A model generated the notes under the pieces. That model did not search any database and was not told the DNA's origin. It saw only the letters and a program-made list of their open reading frames with translations. A program made the position numbers and the translations under genes. A stretch of 64,000 nt of DNA. It comes from a bacterium (GTDB lineage: Bacteria; Actinomycetota; Acidimicrobiia; Acidimicrobiales; Ilumatobacteraceae). Numbering within the stretch: position 1 is the stretch's first letter; each line of letters starts with the position of its first letter. Where the stretch lies: positions 19,607-83,606 of the forward strand of contig JAPOKO010000001.1 in the NCBI GenBank assembly GCA_029977615.1, given 5' to 3'. Shown here piece after piece: positions 23,939 to 33,066 of this stretch.

Positions 23939-24730
23939 CTATTCGCCATCGGGTGAGCGCTTCTTCTTTCGCCGCTGTGCCACGAATCCAATAAGTACGG
24001 CAATAAGAAACAGCAAGGTCATCGGAACTGCTAAAGCAAGCATCGAGATGGGGTCACCGCTTGGGGTAATCACAGCAGCAATGACAAAAGTTCCCATGAA
24101 TGAATATCGCCATTGTTTCATCAAGGTCTGTGGAGTGATTACGCCTACAAGTTGCAAAAACACAACAAGAACTGGCACGAGGAATCCAGCACCGAATGCC
24201 AGAACCATCATGGCAACAAGACTGATGTATTTGGAGATTTGGTATGTCTGTTCTACGCCCGCACCAGACCATGCGATGAGAAATTCAAGAGCCTTATCGA
24301 GCGTCCAATACGCAAGCCAGGCACCAGCAAGGAAAAGTATGACTGAGGTGACGATAAATGGAATGGAATATTTCTTTTCCTGCTTATTCAACGCAGGAAC
24401 GATGAACTTCCACAATTGCCACATGATTACGGGAAGCGCAATAATCAAGCCGCCATAGCCGGCAATACGCATTCGTGCAGCCAAACCTTCAATAGGCCCA
24501 AGAGTGAACAAGGTTCCATCACAATTGAAGTCGGGACGTGACGAACAGATATTGCGATAAGGCTGTGTAAGAAAACTCAGAAATTGATCGTAGAAAACCA
24601 AAATTACGATTGAACCAGTGGCAACTGCGAGCATCATTCGCACAAGTCGCATTCGCAATTCAGCAAGATGACCGAAGATGGTCATGCCCCCTGCTGAGTT
24701 AGTCGGCCGATTTCGCTTCAAACTCACCAC
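23939..24730 (-). CDS. tatC: Sec-independent translocase subunit TatC
   Basis: TatC is the substrate-receptor core of the twin-arginine translocase. The 263-residue protein has six transmembrane helices, the N-terminal 'FGHLAELRMRLVRM' signature that binds Tat signal peptides, and a basic C-terminal tail ('AQRRKKKRSPDGE'). The GTG start overlaps the tatB stop by one base, implying coupled translation. Confidence 0.95.
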   Translation of the reverse strand: MVSLKRNRPTNSAGGMTIFGHLAELRMRLVRMMLAVATGSIVILVFYDQFLSFLTQPYRNICSSRPDFNCDGTLFTLGPIEGLAARMRIAGYGGLIIALPVIMWQLWKFIVPALNKQEKKYSIPFIVTSVILFLAGAWLAYWTLDKALEFLIAWSGAGVEQTYQISKYISLVAMMVLAFGAGFLVPVLVVFLQLVGVITPQTLMKQWRYSFMGTFVIAAVITPSGDPISMLALAVPMTLLFLIAVLIGFVAQRRKKKRSPDGE

Positions 24731-25107
24731 TATTGCTCTGCCTTTGGATCTGCGTCAGGCAAACCAATTTCAAACGGAATGAATTTTGGCTCAATCTCAG
24801 CCTGTGGCTCTTCAGTTGGGAGGTTTGGCGCGTTGTGGTCAAAATTGGTGGCATCTCGGAGTGTGCTGTTCACCTGTTGACTGGCGGAATCAAACATTGA
24901 TTTATAGCCCTGTGCAGTTTCCTTCAGCTCACCGATGGTGTCGCCAAATGCGCCCTTGAATTCAGATTGAGCGTCTGTGGTGATCCGCTTGAATTCGCCA
25001 TACAGCCTTCCGGCTTTTCGAATCACACCTGGAAGTTTTTCAGGCCCCAAAATCACGAGACCTAAGATCATCAGGAAGAAGATTTCGCTTCCAGAGAAAT
25101 TAAACAC
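24730..25107 (-). CDS. tatB: Twin-arginine translocase subunit TatA/TatB
   Basis: A 125-residue protein with one N-terminal membrane helix ('FNFSGSEIFFLMILGLVILGPEKLPG', Gly-Pro hinge 'LGPEKLP'), then an amphipathic helix and a soluble tail. The 'GSEIFFLMILGLVILGPEKLP' form favours TatB over TatA. GTG start with TAGACT exactly 6 nt upstream. First gene of the tatB-tatC-helY operon. Confidence 0.9.
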   Translation of the reverse strand: MFNFSGSEIFFLMILGLVILGPEKLPGVIRKAGRLYGEFKRITTDAQSEFKGAFGDTIGELKETAQGYKSMFDSASQQVNSTLRDATNFDHNAPNLPTEEPQAEIEPKFIPFEIGLPDADPKAEQ

Positions 25108-25113
25108 CTCATC

Positions 25114-25119
25114 AGTCTA
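25114..25119 (-). promoter_or_regulatory. -10 box of the tatB-tatC-helY operon, leaderless type
   Basis: TAGACT on the minus strand, ending exactly 6 nt before GTG 25107. Confidence 0.6.
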
Positions 25120-25143
25120 AACCTCGATCTATCTGACTATGCG

Positions 25144-25149
25144 TAGCAT
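25144..25149 (+). promoter_or_regulatory. -10 box of ugpQ, leaderless type
   Basis: TAGCAT ends exactly 6 nt before GTG 25156. Confidence 0.6.
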
Positions 25150-25155
25150 GGCGTT

Positions 25156-25869
25156 GTGCAAGAGCGCATTTCGCCCCTAATTGACAGCCAAATTACCTTC
25201 GCCCACCGTGGGGCAAGGGCTCACCTTCAGGAAAACACCATCGAAGCTTTCGAACTTGCAATTCGGTTGGGAGCGACTGGTCTCGAATCAGACACATGGA
25301 TCAGTCAAGACGGAATTGCCGTGCTGGATCATGATGGTGTGGTGAAAGGAAGAATCCGCACCAAACCAATTCGTTATTTCAATAGAAGCGATCTTCCGAA
25401 CTGGATTCCTTCTTTATCCGATCTATACCAGCGATGCGGAACCGACATGCATCTCAGTTTGGATATCAAGGACGTCAAGAGTATGGGTGCTGTCGTGCAA
25501 ACAATGATCGAATCTGGAAATCCAGAGAAGACATGGCTGTGTCATCCCGATTTGGAGTTCTTGGAGCAATGGGTCGGAAAAGTCGCTGGTGCGAATCTTG
25601 TTCACTCGACGCGACTGAAGGCCATGTCGAGAGGGCCTGAGTGGCATGCGGCGACACTTCGAGATCTTGGAATTTCAACGGTCAACATGCCATTCCCCGA
25701 TTGGAATGGCGGATTGGTTGCACTTTTTCATCGTTTCAATATTTTGTGTTTTGGATGGAACTTGCAATACCCAGAGGTGCTTACGACTGGATTGCGTATG
25801 GGTTTGGACGGGATCTTCAGTGATTGGCCTGATCGTGCATCCGACGCATTGACCAAACTTGACTGCTGA
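25156..25869 (+). CDS. ugpQ: Glycerophosphodiester phosphodiesterase
   Basis: A 237-residue TIM-barrel enzyme that hydrolyses glycerophosphodiesters to glycerol-3-phosphate and an alcohol. Active-site segments: 'FAHRGARAHLQENTIEAF' (catalytic His and metal-binding Glu) and 'GLESDTWISQDGIAVLDHD' (metal ligands and second His). No signal peptide, so it should act in the cytosol. GTG start set by the adjacent -10 box. It is inserted between lepB (convergent, 2 nt away) and the divergent tatB. Confidence 0.93.
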   Translation: MQERISPLIDSQITFAHRGARAHLQENTIEAFELAIRLGATGLESDTWISQDGIAVLDHDGVVKGRIRTKPIRYFNRSDLPNWIPSLSDLYQRCGTDMHLSLDIKDVKSMGAVVQTMIESGNPEKTWLCHPDLEFLEQWVGKVAGANLVHSTRLKAMSRGPEWHAATLRDLGISTVNMPFPDWNGGLVALFHRFNILCFGWNLQYPEVLTTGLRMGLDGIFSDWPDRASDALTKLDC

Positions 25870-25871
25870 AG

Positions 25872-26456
25872 CTATAGCCAGTGAAATGAGCCGAGCGGCC
25901 AAATAATGACGAACGCTCGCCCGACTACAAGGCTTTCCTCGATTGTGCCGAACATTCGGCTGTCAAATGACTGAGGGCGGTTGTCACCCATAACAAAAAG
26001 GTGTCCTGGCTCGACAGTCGTTGGGGCCATTTGCGGAACTCGACAGCGATCTTCCAGATTGGCCTGTGCGAGGTCGTAGTCATTGAGGTACGGCTCTTGG
26101 ACTGCTTCCCCATTTACTGAAACAACACAATTCGTAATAGAAACTGTGTCACCCGCCAATCCAATGACTCGTTTAATGAGATCGTCGTGTTGCACCTCTA
26201 CGCCATCTGTGGTGACACGGTCAAACACCACAACATCGCCCCGATGAATATCGTGCAAGCGGTAAGAAAGTTTGTTGACGAGGACGCGGTTGTTTTGAAA
26301 CATCGTCGATTCCATACTTGGACCGCTGATATAGAACTGCTGAAGAACAAAGCCACGGACAATAAATGCAATAAGTAACGCAACGCCAATGACGGTGATC
26401 CATTCTCGGATTGCAGCCATTCCAGGTTTCGAGTTGGATTCAACAGCGTCTGACAT
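25872..26456 (-). CDS. lepB: Signal peptidase I
   Basis: A 194-residue membrane serine protease. One N-terminal membrane anchor (residues about 19-36) precedes the box B motif 'SGPSMEST' with the nucleophile Ser47; box D 'KRVIGLAGD' gives the general base Lys95; 'GDNRPQSFDSR' is box E. It removes signal peptides from secreted proteins. ATG 26456 is favoured over TTG 26474. Lies 31 bp after pafA on the same strand, so it may be a late part of the proteasome transcript, but a TAGGTT box 8 nt upstream suggests its own promoter. Confidence 0.95.
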   Translation of the reverse strand: MSDAVESNSKPGMAAIREWITVIGVALLIAFIVRGFVLQQFYISGPSMESTMFQNNRVLVNKLSYRLHDIHRGDVVVFDRVTTDGVEVQHDDLIKRVIGLAGDTVSITNCVVSVNGEAVQEPYLNDYDLAQANLEDRCRVPQMAPTTVEPGHLFVMGDNRPQSFDSRMFGTIEESLVVGRAFVIIWPLGSFHWL

Positions 26457-26487
26457 GAAGTACCAACCTAGCAAGCAAAAGCAAAGA

Positions 26488-27855
26488 TCACAGGGTGTTT
26501 AGAAGCCGCTGAACTCGTTCATCAACTGATTGAAATGGATCCTTGCACACCACAGTTTTTGGAGTTTCGTCGTTTACCTTCAAATGAACCCAATCAACAG
26601 TGAAGTCACGTTTACTTTGTTTTGCGTGCTTAATGAAATCGCCCCGCAGTTTTGCGCGAGTTGTTTGAGGGGGCTGACTTTTTGCTGTCTCGATATCACT
26701 TGCAGAACAAATACTTTCAACGGCACCTTGCTGAGCAAGGCCGTAAAACACTCCTCTTTCCCTTTTGATGTCGTGATATTGGATATCAAGCATTTGCGTT
26801 TTGGCATCGTCGAGTGGAAGTTGATGCCGAGACATGAAACCTTGAATTAAGTGATACTTGATCACCCAATCGATTTCTCTGTTCAGTTTTAGTGGGTCGT
26901 CAGCGATCGTCGTTATGCAGTGCTTCCACATGTCTAGAGCACGCTGCTCCTCGTTATTAAAACCGCGGGACTCCGAAAACAAAAGAGCCTTCTGTAGAAG
27001 TTCCTGCTGTATCTCTAGTGCAGACCACTCTTTACCGCTAGCTAATTTCACCTTCTTTCGGCAGGTGATGTCATGACTGATGTCTCTAATTGCGCGGGCT
27101 GGATTATCTAGGGTCAAGTCTCTGAGCTGAAAATCGCTGTCTTCAAGCATCCTCAAGACACACATGGCAGATCCAATTTTTACGAAAGTCGTGTATTCAC
27201 TCATGTTTGAGTCACCCACAATTACATGCAACCGACGATATAAATCGGAATCGGCATGCGGTTCATCGCGAGTGTTGATGATTGGCCTACTGCGCGTCGT
27301 CGCTGAACTCAATCCGTCCCAAATATGTTCTGCGCGCTGCGCAATGGAGAAAATTGGTCCACGAGCAGTTTGAAGAATATGGCCAGCACCACAAAATATT
27401 TGACGAGAAATAAGGAAGGGTATGAATTGAGCGTTGTAATCGACAAGATCACTGCTTCGCCGCGTGAGGAAGTTTTCATGGCAACCATAACTATTCCCAG
27501 CAAAGTCAAGATTGTTCTTGAACAAATACACCGTGCCTCTGATCCCCTCTTCACGAAGTCGTTGCTCTGCTCCAAATTGCAGATCCTGCATGATGAGTTC
27601 GCCGGCCTTATCTTGCGCAACGACCTCATAAATGGAATCGCATTCAGCGGTTGCGTACTCAGGATGACTTCCTACATCGAGGTACAAACGAGAACCATTT
27701 TCCATGAAAACGTTGGAACTCCGTCCCCATGCCACAACATTGCGAAAAAGATAACGAGAGATCTCGTCTGGGCTCAGTCGGCGTTGGCCCCGCAAAGTAC
27801 ACGTCGCGCCATACTCGGTTTCAATCCCGAATATGCGTCGATCCATGGATGTCAT
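26488..27855 (-). CDS. pafA: Pup--protein ligase PafA
   Basis: PafA attaches deamidated Pup to substrate lysines, marking them for the proteasome. The 455-residue protein starts with the glutamine-synthetase-like nucleotide motif 'GIETEYG' (residues 10-16). The '[17 protein letters not shown]' segment and '[23 protein letters not shown]' match the ligase core. It is a paralogue of Dop in the same locus. ATG 27855 overlaps the prcA stop by 4 bp (ATGA), favouring it over ATG 27846. Confidence 0.96.
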   Translation of the reverse strand: MTSMDRRIFGIETEYGATCTLRGQRRLSPDEISRYLFRNVVAWGRSSNVFMENGSRLYLDVGSHPEYATAECDSIYEVVAQDKAGELIMQDLQFGAEQRLREEGIRGTVYLFKNNLDFAGNSYGCHENFLTRRSSDLVDYNAQFIPFLISRQIFCGAGHILQTARGPIFSIAQRAEHIWDGLSSATTRSRPIINTRDEPHADSDLYRRLHVIVGDSNMSEYTTFVKIGSAMCVLRMLEDSDFQLRDLTLDNPARAIRDISHDITCRKKVKLASGKEWSALEIQQELLQKALLFSESRGFNNEEQRALDMWKHCITTIADDPLKLNREIDWVIKYHLIQGFMSRHQLPLDDAKTQMLDIQYHDIKRERGVFYGLAQQGAVESICSASDIETAKSQPPQTTRAKLRGDFIKHAKQSKRDFTVDWVHLKVNDETPKTVVCKDPFQSVDERVQRLLNTL

Positions 27856-28529
27856 TCAAGTATCGATGTAAGCAAATCTTCAGACAACCGCTTGAAGCAG
27901 CGTCGGCTGCCATTGCGTTGCAACAACGTTACTTCCAGGTCGCTTGCCTGCAATTTGCGTTCTTCAGATGAGAGAGCCGTACGCGCGAGGTTGCAAACCT
28001 GATTAAGAGTCAAATCATTTTTGAAGGATAGAGAGACCTTGTTTTTTATGGTGTCGGTGTCTCCACCAATGACGATGAAAGGTTTTTCATCAATAACCGT
28101 CCCGTCGTACATAATGTGAAACAGTTGGTCCCCGGCAGGTGTGACTCCCAACTCTGCAACAAGTATTTCAACTTCGAGAGGCTTGACCTCGTGTGTAAAT
28201 GTTTGGCCGATAATTTGTGCGTACTGATTTGCCAGGCTTCGAGCATCAACATCCTCGCGAGAAAATTGATAGCCCTTGAGATCTGCAGACCGCACTCCAA
28301 GCACACGAAGCGAATCAAACTCGTTATATTTTCCGACACCCGCAAATGCGATGCGATCGTAGATCTCGCTAGATTTACGCAATGTATTCGACGGATTTTC
28401 TGCAATGATCGCGATTCCTTCGTTGTATTGCAATGCAACTAAGGATTTGCCTCGAGCGATGCCTTTTCGAGCAAAGTCGGCACGATCCTTCATCATCTGT
28501 TCAGGAGCGACGTAATAAGGCATGCTCAT
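27852..28529 (-). CDS. prcA: Proteasome alpha subunit
   Basis: A 225-residue alpha-type subunit forming the outer rings of the 20S core. It starts '[29 protein letters not shown]', typical of actinobacterial PrcA, where the N-terminus gates the pore. There is no N-terminal Thr nucleophile. ATG 28529 overlaps the prcB stop by 4 bp; a longer reading to 28742 only runs through prcB in another frame. Confidence 0.95.
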   Translation of the reverse strand: MSMPYYVAPEQMMKDRADFARKGIARGKSLVALQYNEGIAIIAENPSNTLRKSSEIYDRIAFAGVGKYNEFDSLRVLGVRSADLKGYQFSREDVDARSLANQYAQIIGQTFTHEVKPLEVEILVAELGVTPAGDQLFHIMYDGTVIDEKPFIVIGGDTDTIKNKVSLSFKNDLTLNQVCNLARTALSSEERKLQASDLEVTLLQRNGSRRCFKRLSEDLLTSILE

Positions 28530-29311
28530 CGCTGTTGAACTCCTGAGGTGATCGCTGTGTAAATGGATGCCAAATCTGAATCGGGAACGCGACTGAAACC
28601 ATTTTTCGTTATGGACGCAACGACCGGATAAATTCCTCGTAAGACATCGGGCCCACCGGTAGCCGAATCGGCATCGGATGCCTCCCATAGAGCACGTGAA
28701 ACTAATTCGATAGCTTCCTGCACACTGATGTCTCGGCGCCATGAAACTCGCAGAACGGTAGATGCATGCAACTGTCCGGAGCCGGTGGCAACAAAATCTG
28801 TCTCTTCGTAACGACCGCCTGTTGCGTCATAGTCCCACAACCGACCTTGCTCAACGTGTGCGTCGTATCCAGCAAAAATTGGAACGACCATGAGGCCTTG
28901 CATAGCGGCTGGCAAGTTGTTCCGAACAAACATGGACAACTGATTGGCCTTGCCTTCAAGTGACAGCGGTTGACCCTCAACTTTTTCATAGTGCTCGATC
29001 TGCAGTTGAAAAAGTTTCACCATTTCCATGGCTGGTCCTGCAGCCCCAGCAATGGCAACTCCACTGAAGTCATCGGCTTGCACAACTTTTTCCATGGTTC
29101 GATGACTTATGAGATTGCCTGAGGTTGCTCTGCGATCCCCCGCCATCACTACACCACCTGCACAGCGCACTGCAACACACGTTGTCGCATGGGGAATATC
29201 CAACTGGGAAACGTTTGCATAATCGGCAAACGGCGATAGTCCCATCCTCTTCAATAACTCGCCAAAATTGGAGCCAGGGTCTTGGTCGATTGGAAATACA
29301 GGAAACTTCAT
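28526..29311 (-). CDS. prcB: Proteasome beta subunit
   Basis: The catalytic subunit of the 20S core. The 261-residue precursor has a 42-residue propeptide followed by Thr43 in 'HATTCVAVRCAGG'; autocleavage before the Thr would expose the nucleophile. Lys equivalent and 'AGDRRATSGN' (active-site Asp/Arg region) are present. It lies 18 nt after pup and is translationally coupled to prcA. The Cys after the Thr pair is a small variation on the usual TTIVAL. Confidence 0.95.
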   Translation of the reverse strand: MKFPVFPIDQDPGSNFGELLKRMGLSPFADYANVSQLDIPHATTCVAVRCAGGVVMAGDRRATSGNLISHRTMEKVVQADDFSGVAIAGAAGPAMEMVKLFQLQIEHYEKVEGQPLSLEGKANQLSMFVRNNLPAAMQGLMVVPIFAGYDAHVEQGRLWDYDATGGRYEETDFVATGSGQLHASTVLRVSWRRDISVQEAIELVSRALWEASDADSATGGPDVLRGIYPVVASITKNGFSRVPDSDLASIYTAITSGVQQR

Positions 29312-29329
29312 GGTGGTGTCAGGCTAAGC

Positions 29330-29521
29330 CTATTGTCCGCCTTTTTGAACGTAACTCTTTACAAACTCTTCGGCATTCTCCTCTAGAACTTCGTCGATTT
29401 GATCAAGGATTGAATCTAGATCTGATTTGATGGGGTCCTGCTCTTTAACCTGCAATTCAACATCAGTAACGGCCGATTCTTGGCGGCCATGTTCCTGCTG
29501 TTTGTACACTCGCTCACTCAT
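29330..29521 (-). CDS. pup: Prokaryotic ubiquitin-like protein Pup
   Basis: A 63-residue, largely disordered acidic protein whose C-terminus is Gly-Gly-Gln, the form that Dop must deamidate to Glu before ligation. The central helix 'LDSILDQIDEVLEENAEEFV' is the region bound by the Mpa/ARC coiled coil. It lies 2 nt after dop and just before prcB, the normal order in actinobacteria. Confidence 0.97.
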   Translation of the reverse strand: MSERVYKQQEHGRQESAVTDVELQVKEQDPIKSDLDSILDQIDEVLEENAEEFVKSYVQKGGQ

Positions 29522-29523
29522 GA

Positions 29524-31032
29524 TTACAGAGTACTACTCGGTAAATCTTGTTGACCAAGCAGAGCGAGCAATTCCTCGACAGAGGCACTTGAGTCAATTA
29601 TTCCTTGTGTGAGTTCTCGGGTACCTTTAAGTGGTTCGTTCATGTACACCTTTTGAAGTGGTCGATTCGCAACATCAAACACAATGCTGTCCCAGTTGGC
29701 ATTGACTATGTGACCAGACCATTTGTCAACTACACGACCTCGAAAGTAAGCCCGTGTCGTATCTGGTGGTTGCTGTGCCGCATGGATGACTGCTTTTTCG
29801 TCAAACATTTCGTGCAAACCCATTTTCGAAGCGAGGCACACCTTTGGGTCTAAGGAGTGGTACATCAAATCAATTGCTTTGAGCCGAGAATCAGAATCAG
29901 ACAGCGAATGACGCCTTTTGGTTCCGTTTACCAGTTGCAATTTTGCAATCCAGTCAATTCTCGCAACAAGAGATTGCGGTTGAGTAGCCAAACTGTGCAG
30001 GGTCTGCTCCCATTCGTGTAAAAGATCCATCGACTCCACGTGGTTTAAGCCGCAATCTTTGCCTTCCTCCAGGTACTTTCTCACAGATGTACAGAGCTCA
30101 TTCTGAATGGAGAGCGCAGTCATTCGTGAGCCATCAGCCATCAGCACCAGTTCGGTCAGGTCAACGTCTCTGCTGATTTGCTTCATTGCGTGGAGGGGGT
30201 GAGCAAGGAGCAAATGCTGAGGGAACCTGCCATCTTCAATCATGGACAAAACTAAGGCTGTTGTTCCTAGCTTTAGGTAGGTAGCAATTTGGCTCATGTT
30301 TGCGTCGCCAACAATGACATGAAGCCTCCGGTATTTCTGGGCATCGCAATGCGGCTCATCACGCGTATTGACTATTGGACGTTTCATGGTTGTTTCCAAA
30401 CCAATCAATTCTTCAAAAAAATCGGATCTCTGACTGATTTGAAAACCAGATTGGTCGATTACACCTGTAGGAGTTTCGTGTCCAACCTTGCCAGAACCAC
30501 AAAAGATCTGGCGGGTTACAAAATGCGTAGTGATGAATGCCGCAATTTTCGCAAAGGGCACCTGACGATCAATCAGGTAGTTCTCGTGACAACCGTAACT
30601 ATTTCCCTTGCCATCTGAATTGTTTTTATACAAATCAATGCGAACTCCTTGCGGAAGTCGTTCGTTTGCTTTGTTCATACTTTCGCGAAGTATGAATTCC
30701 CCAGCAACATCAAAAAGCACAGCATCACGAATAGTTGCACATTCGGGGCTGGAGTATTCAGGGTGCGCATGATCCACGTAATAGCGCGCCCCATTCGACA
30801 AGACGGTGTTGATCATCTTTGAATCAATTACAGGGTCGAGATAATCATCAAGATTCACACCTCGAGCATCTTGAGAAGGATTTTCGTGACTCGCATCAAA
30901 TGAAGCGAATGCCCATGATGAGTCTTTGTAGGCGCTCACAATAAGCGACGAAGCGGTAATCGGGTCTACATCAGCGCCACTGAGCAAGATTCCATATTCA
31001 GTCTCAATTCCGCATACCTTGGGAGTTGCCAC
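29524..31032 (-). CDS. dop: Pup deamidase/depupylase Dop
   Basis: Dop converts the C-terminal Gln of Pup to Glu and also removes Pup from substrates. The 502-residue protein carries 'GIETEYG' at residues 8-14 and is longer than PafA, with the extra loop typical of Dop after about residue 40. The GTG start directly follows the mpa stop (TAAGTG). It is placed before pup, giving the run mpa-dop-pup-prcB-prcA-pafA. Confidence 0.96.
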   Translation of the reverse strand: MATPKVCGIETEYGILLSGADVDPITASSLIVSAYKDSSWAFASFDASHENPSQDARGVNLDDYLDPVIDSKMINTVLSNGARYYVDHAHPEYSSPECATIRDAVLFDVAGEFILRESMNKANERLPQGVRIDLYKNNSDGKGNSYGCHENYLIDRQVPFAKIAAFITTHFVTRQIFCGSGKVGHETPTGVIDQSGFQISQRSDFFEELIGLETTMKRPIVNTRDEPHCDAQKYRRLHVIVGDANMSQIATYLKLGTTALVLSMIEDGRFPQHLLLAHPLHAMKQISRDVDLTELVLMADGSRMTALSIQNELCTSVRKYLEEGKDCGLNHVESMDLLHEWEQTLHSLATQPQSLVARIDWIAKLQLVNGTKRRHSLSDSDSRLKAIDLMYHSLDPKVCLASKMGLHEMFDEKAVIHAAQQPPDTTRAYFRGRVVDKWSGHIVNANWDSIVFDVANRPLQKVYMNEPLKGTRELTQGIIDSSASVEELLALLGQQDLPSSTL

Positions 31033-32655
31033 TTATAGGTACTGTCCCGTTGCAGCGCGCTCAATCTCTTTACCGCCCACTAAATCACTTCCGCCGTCAC
31101 CAGGTGTCGTGATCGTTCGGATGTACACAATGCGCTCACCTTTGCGGCCAGAAATCTTTGCCCAATCATCGGGATTCGTGGTGTTGGGCAAGTCCTCGTG
31201 TTCCAGAAACTCATCTGCAACAGAACTGATGAGATCTGAAGTGATGATTCCACCATCGCCGCCTTCAATTCGGCGTTTAATTGCCTTTTTCTTGGCTCGT
31301 CTGACAATGTTCTCCAGCATGGCGCCTGACAGAAAATCTTTGTAGAAAAGTTCTTCTTTTTCTCCATTTTGATACGTGATTTCAAGAAAACGATTCTCTG
31401 CAGTCTCGGCAAAAATACGGTCAATAGCAAGATCAACAATGTCAGCGATCTGACAGCCATCGCCAAACGGAAGATCATCGGATAAATAGCGCAGGAGTAT
31501 CTGTTGCGCTGCATTGCGATTCGGGCGGTCCACTCGAATTTTCACATCCAATCGACCTGGACGAAGTATGGCTGGGTCAATCAAGTCTTCGCGATTGGTT
31601 GCACCAATGATGATGACATTCTGAATTTTGTCAGCGCCGTCAATCTCAGCAAGGAGCTGCGGAACGATTGTGGACTCCATGTCTGAAGAAACGCCTGTTC
31701 CACGAGTCCGGAACATGGAATCCATTTCATCAAAGAAGATGATGACCGGCCAACCTTCTTCACTCTTTTCGCGAGCTCGTTGGAAAACCAAACGAATCTG
31801 ACGCTCAGTTTCGCCTACATATTTGTTGAGAAGTTCTGGCCCTTTGATGTTGATGAAATAAGAACGACCCTTGTCGTCTCCAGTTTTTGCAGCAACACGT
31901 TGCGCAAGACTATTTGCAACGGCTTTAGCAATAAGAGTTTTTCCGCACCCTGGCGGCCCATACAACAAAATTCCTTTTGGTGCTGGAAGTTGATATTCGG
32001 CAAAAAGATCGGCGTGCAGAAACGGAAGTTCCACAGCATCGCGAATCTTTTCAATCTGATCGTCTAAACCGCCGATATCTCCAAAGGTGACGTTTGGAAC
32101 ATGCTCGAGCAAGAGGTGTTCCACTTCAGGTTGCAATAATCGTTCCAGCAGCAGATTTGATCGAGAATCAAGTCTCAATAGGTCTCCGGAACGCAAATTC
32201 GCGCCACGCAGAGTGTCTGACAATTCGCACACACGTTCGTCATCTCCACGAAACGTCACGATGGCGCGAATGCCATCTTCAAGAACCTTGGTCAAGGTGA
32301 CGACATCGCCTGCGTGCTCTGGGCGACGAGCTTCAACGATGCTCATCGAATCATTGAGTAACACCTCCGAACCAAGTTCAATAGTGTCGCAGTCAATCTT
32401 TCCACCGACTGATACTCGAAGTTTTCGACCATTGACTAAGACATCAAAAAAATCATCAGGATTGCGTCCCACTACGATTCCGTATGGGCTGGGAGGACGT
32501 GTGAGTTTCTCGACTCGCTCGCCTAACTGCACCACTTCTTCACGTAGTTCACGGAGCGCATATTCAAGGCGGTGGTTTTTTTCTACTTCGGCGCTGAGTT
32601 TTAGGGCAAGCGCCTCTCCGTCCAATGCGGACTCCTTTGGTTGATTATCAGCCAA
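31033..32655 (-). CDS. mpa: Proteasome-associated AAA ATPase Mpa/ARC
   Basis: A 540-residue unfoldase that recognises Pup and feeds substrates into the proteasome. Residues about 13-50 form the Pup-binding coiled coil, 55-180 two OB-like domains, then the AAA module with Walker A 'GPPGCGKT' (233-240) and Walker B 'VIIFFDE' (304-310). The last four residues are Gly-Gln-Tyr-Leu, the motif that docks into the proteasome alpha ring. TTG start with a purine-rich GGGGTG upstream. First gene of the proteasome operon. Confidence 0.96.
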   Translation of the reverse strand: MADNQPKESALDGEALALKLSAEVEKNHRLEYALRELREEVVQLGERVEKLTRPPSPYGIVVGRNPDDFFDVLVNGRKLRVSVGGKIDCDTIELGSEVLLNDSMSIVEARRPEHAGDVVTLTKVLEDGIRAIVTFRGDDERVCELSDTLRGANLRSGDLLRLDSRSNLLLERLLQPEVEHLLLEHVPNVTFGDIGGLDDQIEKIRDAVELPFLHADLFAEYQLPAPKGILLYGPPGCGKTLIAKAVANSLAQRVAAKTGDDKGRSYFINIKGPELLNKYVGETERQIRLVFQRAREKSEEGWPVIIFFDEMDSMFRTRGTGVSSDMESTIVPQLLAEIDGADKIQNVIIIGATNREDLIDPAILRPGRLDVKIRVDRPNRNAAQQILLRYLSDDLPFGDGCQIADIVDLAIDRIFAETAENRFLEITYQNGEKEELFYKDFLSGAMLENIVRRAKKKAIKRRIEGGDGGIITSDLISSVADEFLEHEDLPNTTNPDDWAKISGRKGERIVYIRTITTPGDGGSDLVGGKEIERAATGQYL

Positions 32656-32820
32656 GATTCACCCCATTCCGATCAATGCATACGTAAACCTAGCCAATTA
32701 GCGTCGCCGAACTCTTAGAGATGGTCAAATTCACACCGTAAAAGTACGCCCGTCACGTGAGGGAGAATGTAGTCTGTTGAAGGAATTAGTCATCAAGTGA
32801 TTGCTGAAGGAGTACATGAA
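32656..32820. other. Divergent intergenic region between mpa and ferredoxin
   Basis: 165 bp without a gene. It must carry the promoters of the proteasome operon (minus) and the ferredoxin gene (plus). TAGTCT at 32770-32775 is a possible plus-strand -10, and TAGGTT just upstream of mpa on the minus strand a possible -10. No clear -35 pair or operator palindrome seen. Confidence 0.4.
32807..32812 (+). promoter_or_regulatory. Ribosome binding site of the ferredoxin gene
   Basis: AAGGAG, 8 nt before ATG 32821. It decides that start over ATG 32797. A two-codon reading frame (ATGAAATGA at 32816-32824) overlaps the true start. Confidence 0.7.
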
Positions 32821-33066
32821 ATGAAGGTCTGGATTGATCAAGATCTCTGCACGGGAGACGGACTGTGCGAGGAAATTGCACCAGATGTGTTCACGTTGCT
32901 CGATGACGGTCTCGCCTATGTTCGCGAAAAGGACAAGATCTTCGCTGCTGCTAAGGGCAACGCTCAAGGCGCAGAAGGCATGGCCAACTTTGCCGACAAT
33001 TTGATGGACGCTGTAATCGAGTCCGCCGAGGAATGCCCCGGCGAATGCATCTTCATCGAGCCTTAA
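32821..33066 (+). CDS. Ferredoxin, 3Fe-4S type
   Basis: An 81-residue ferredoxin of the type that serves cytochrome P450 or other oxidoreductases. Cluster ligands: C-x5-C ('CTGDGLC', residues about 11-17) and a later 'CPGEC'. The middle position of the first motif is Asp where a [4Fe-4S] ferredoxin has Cys, so a [3Fe-4S] cluster, or a labile Asp-ligated fourth iron, is expected. It shares a TTAA stop overlap with the convergent trmI. Confidence 0.88.
   Translation: MKVWIDQDLCTGDGLCEEIAPDVFTLLDDGLAYVREKDKIFAAAKGNAQGAEGMANFADNLMDAVIESAEECPGECIFIEP

Noticed and set aside
27325..28002. Long plus-strand reading frame of 225 codons opposite pafA and prcA
   Set aside because: It lies antisense to two genes with clear family motifs and has no family features of its own.
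32087..32644. Plus-strand reading frame of 185 codons opposite mpa
   Set aside because: Ser/Arg/Thr-rich antisense shadow of a coiled-coil and OB coding region.
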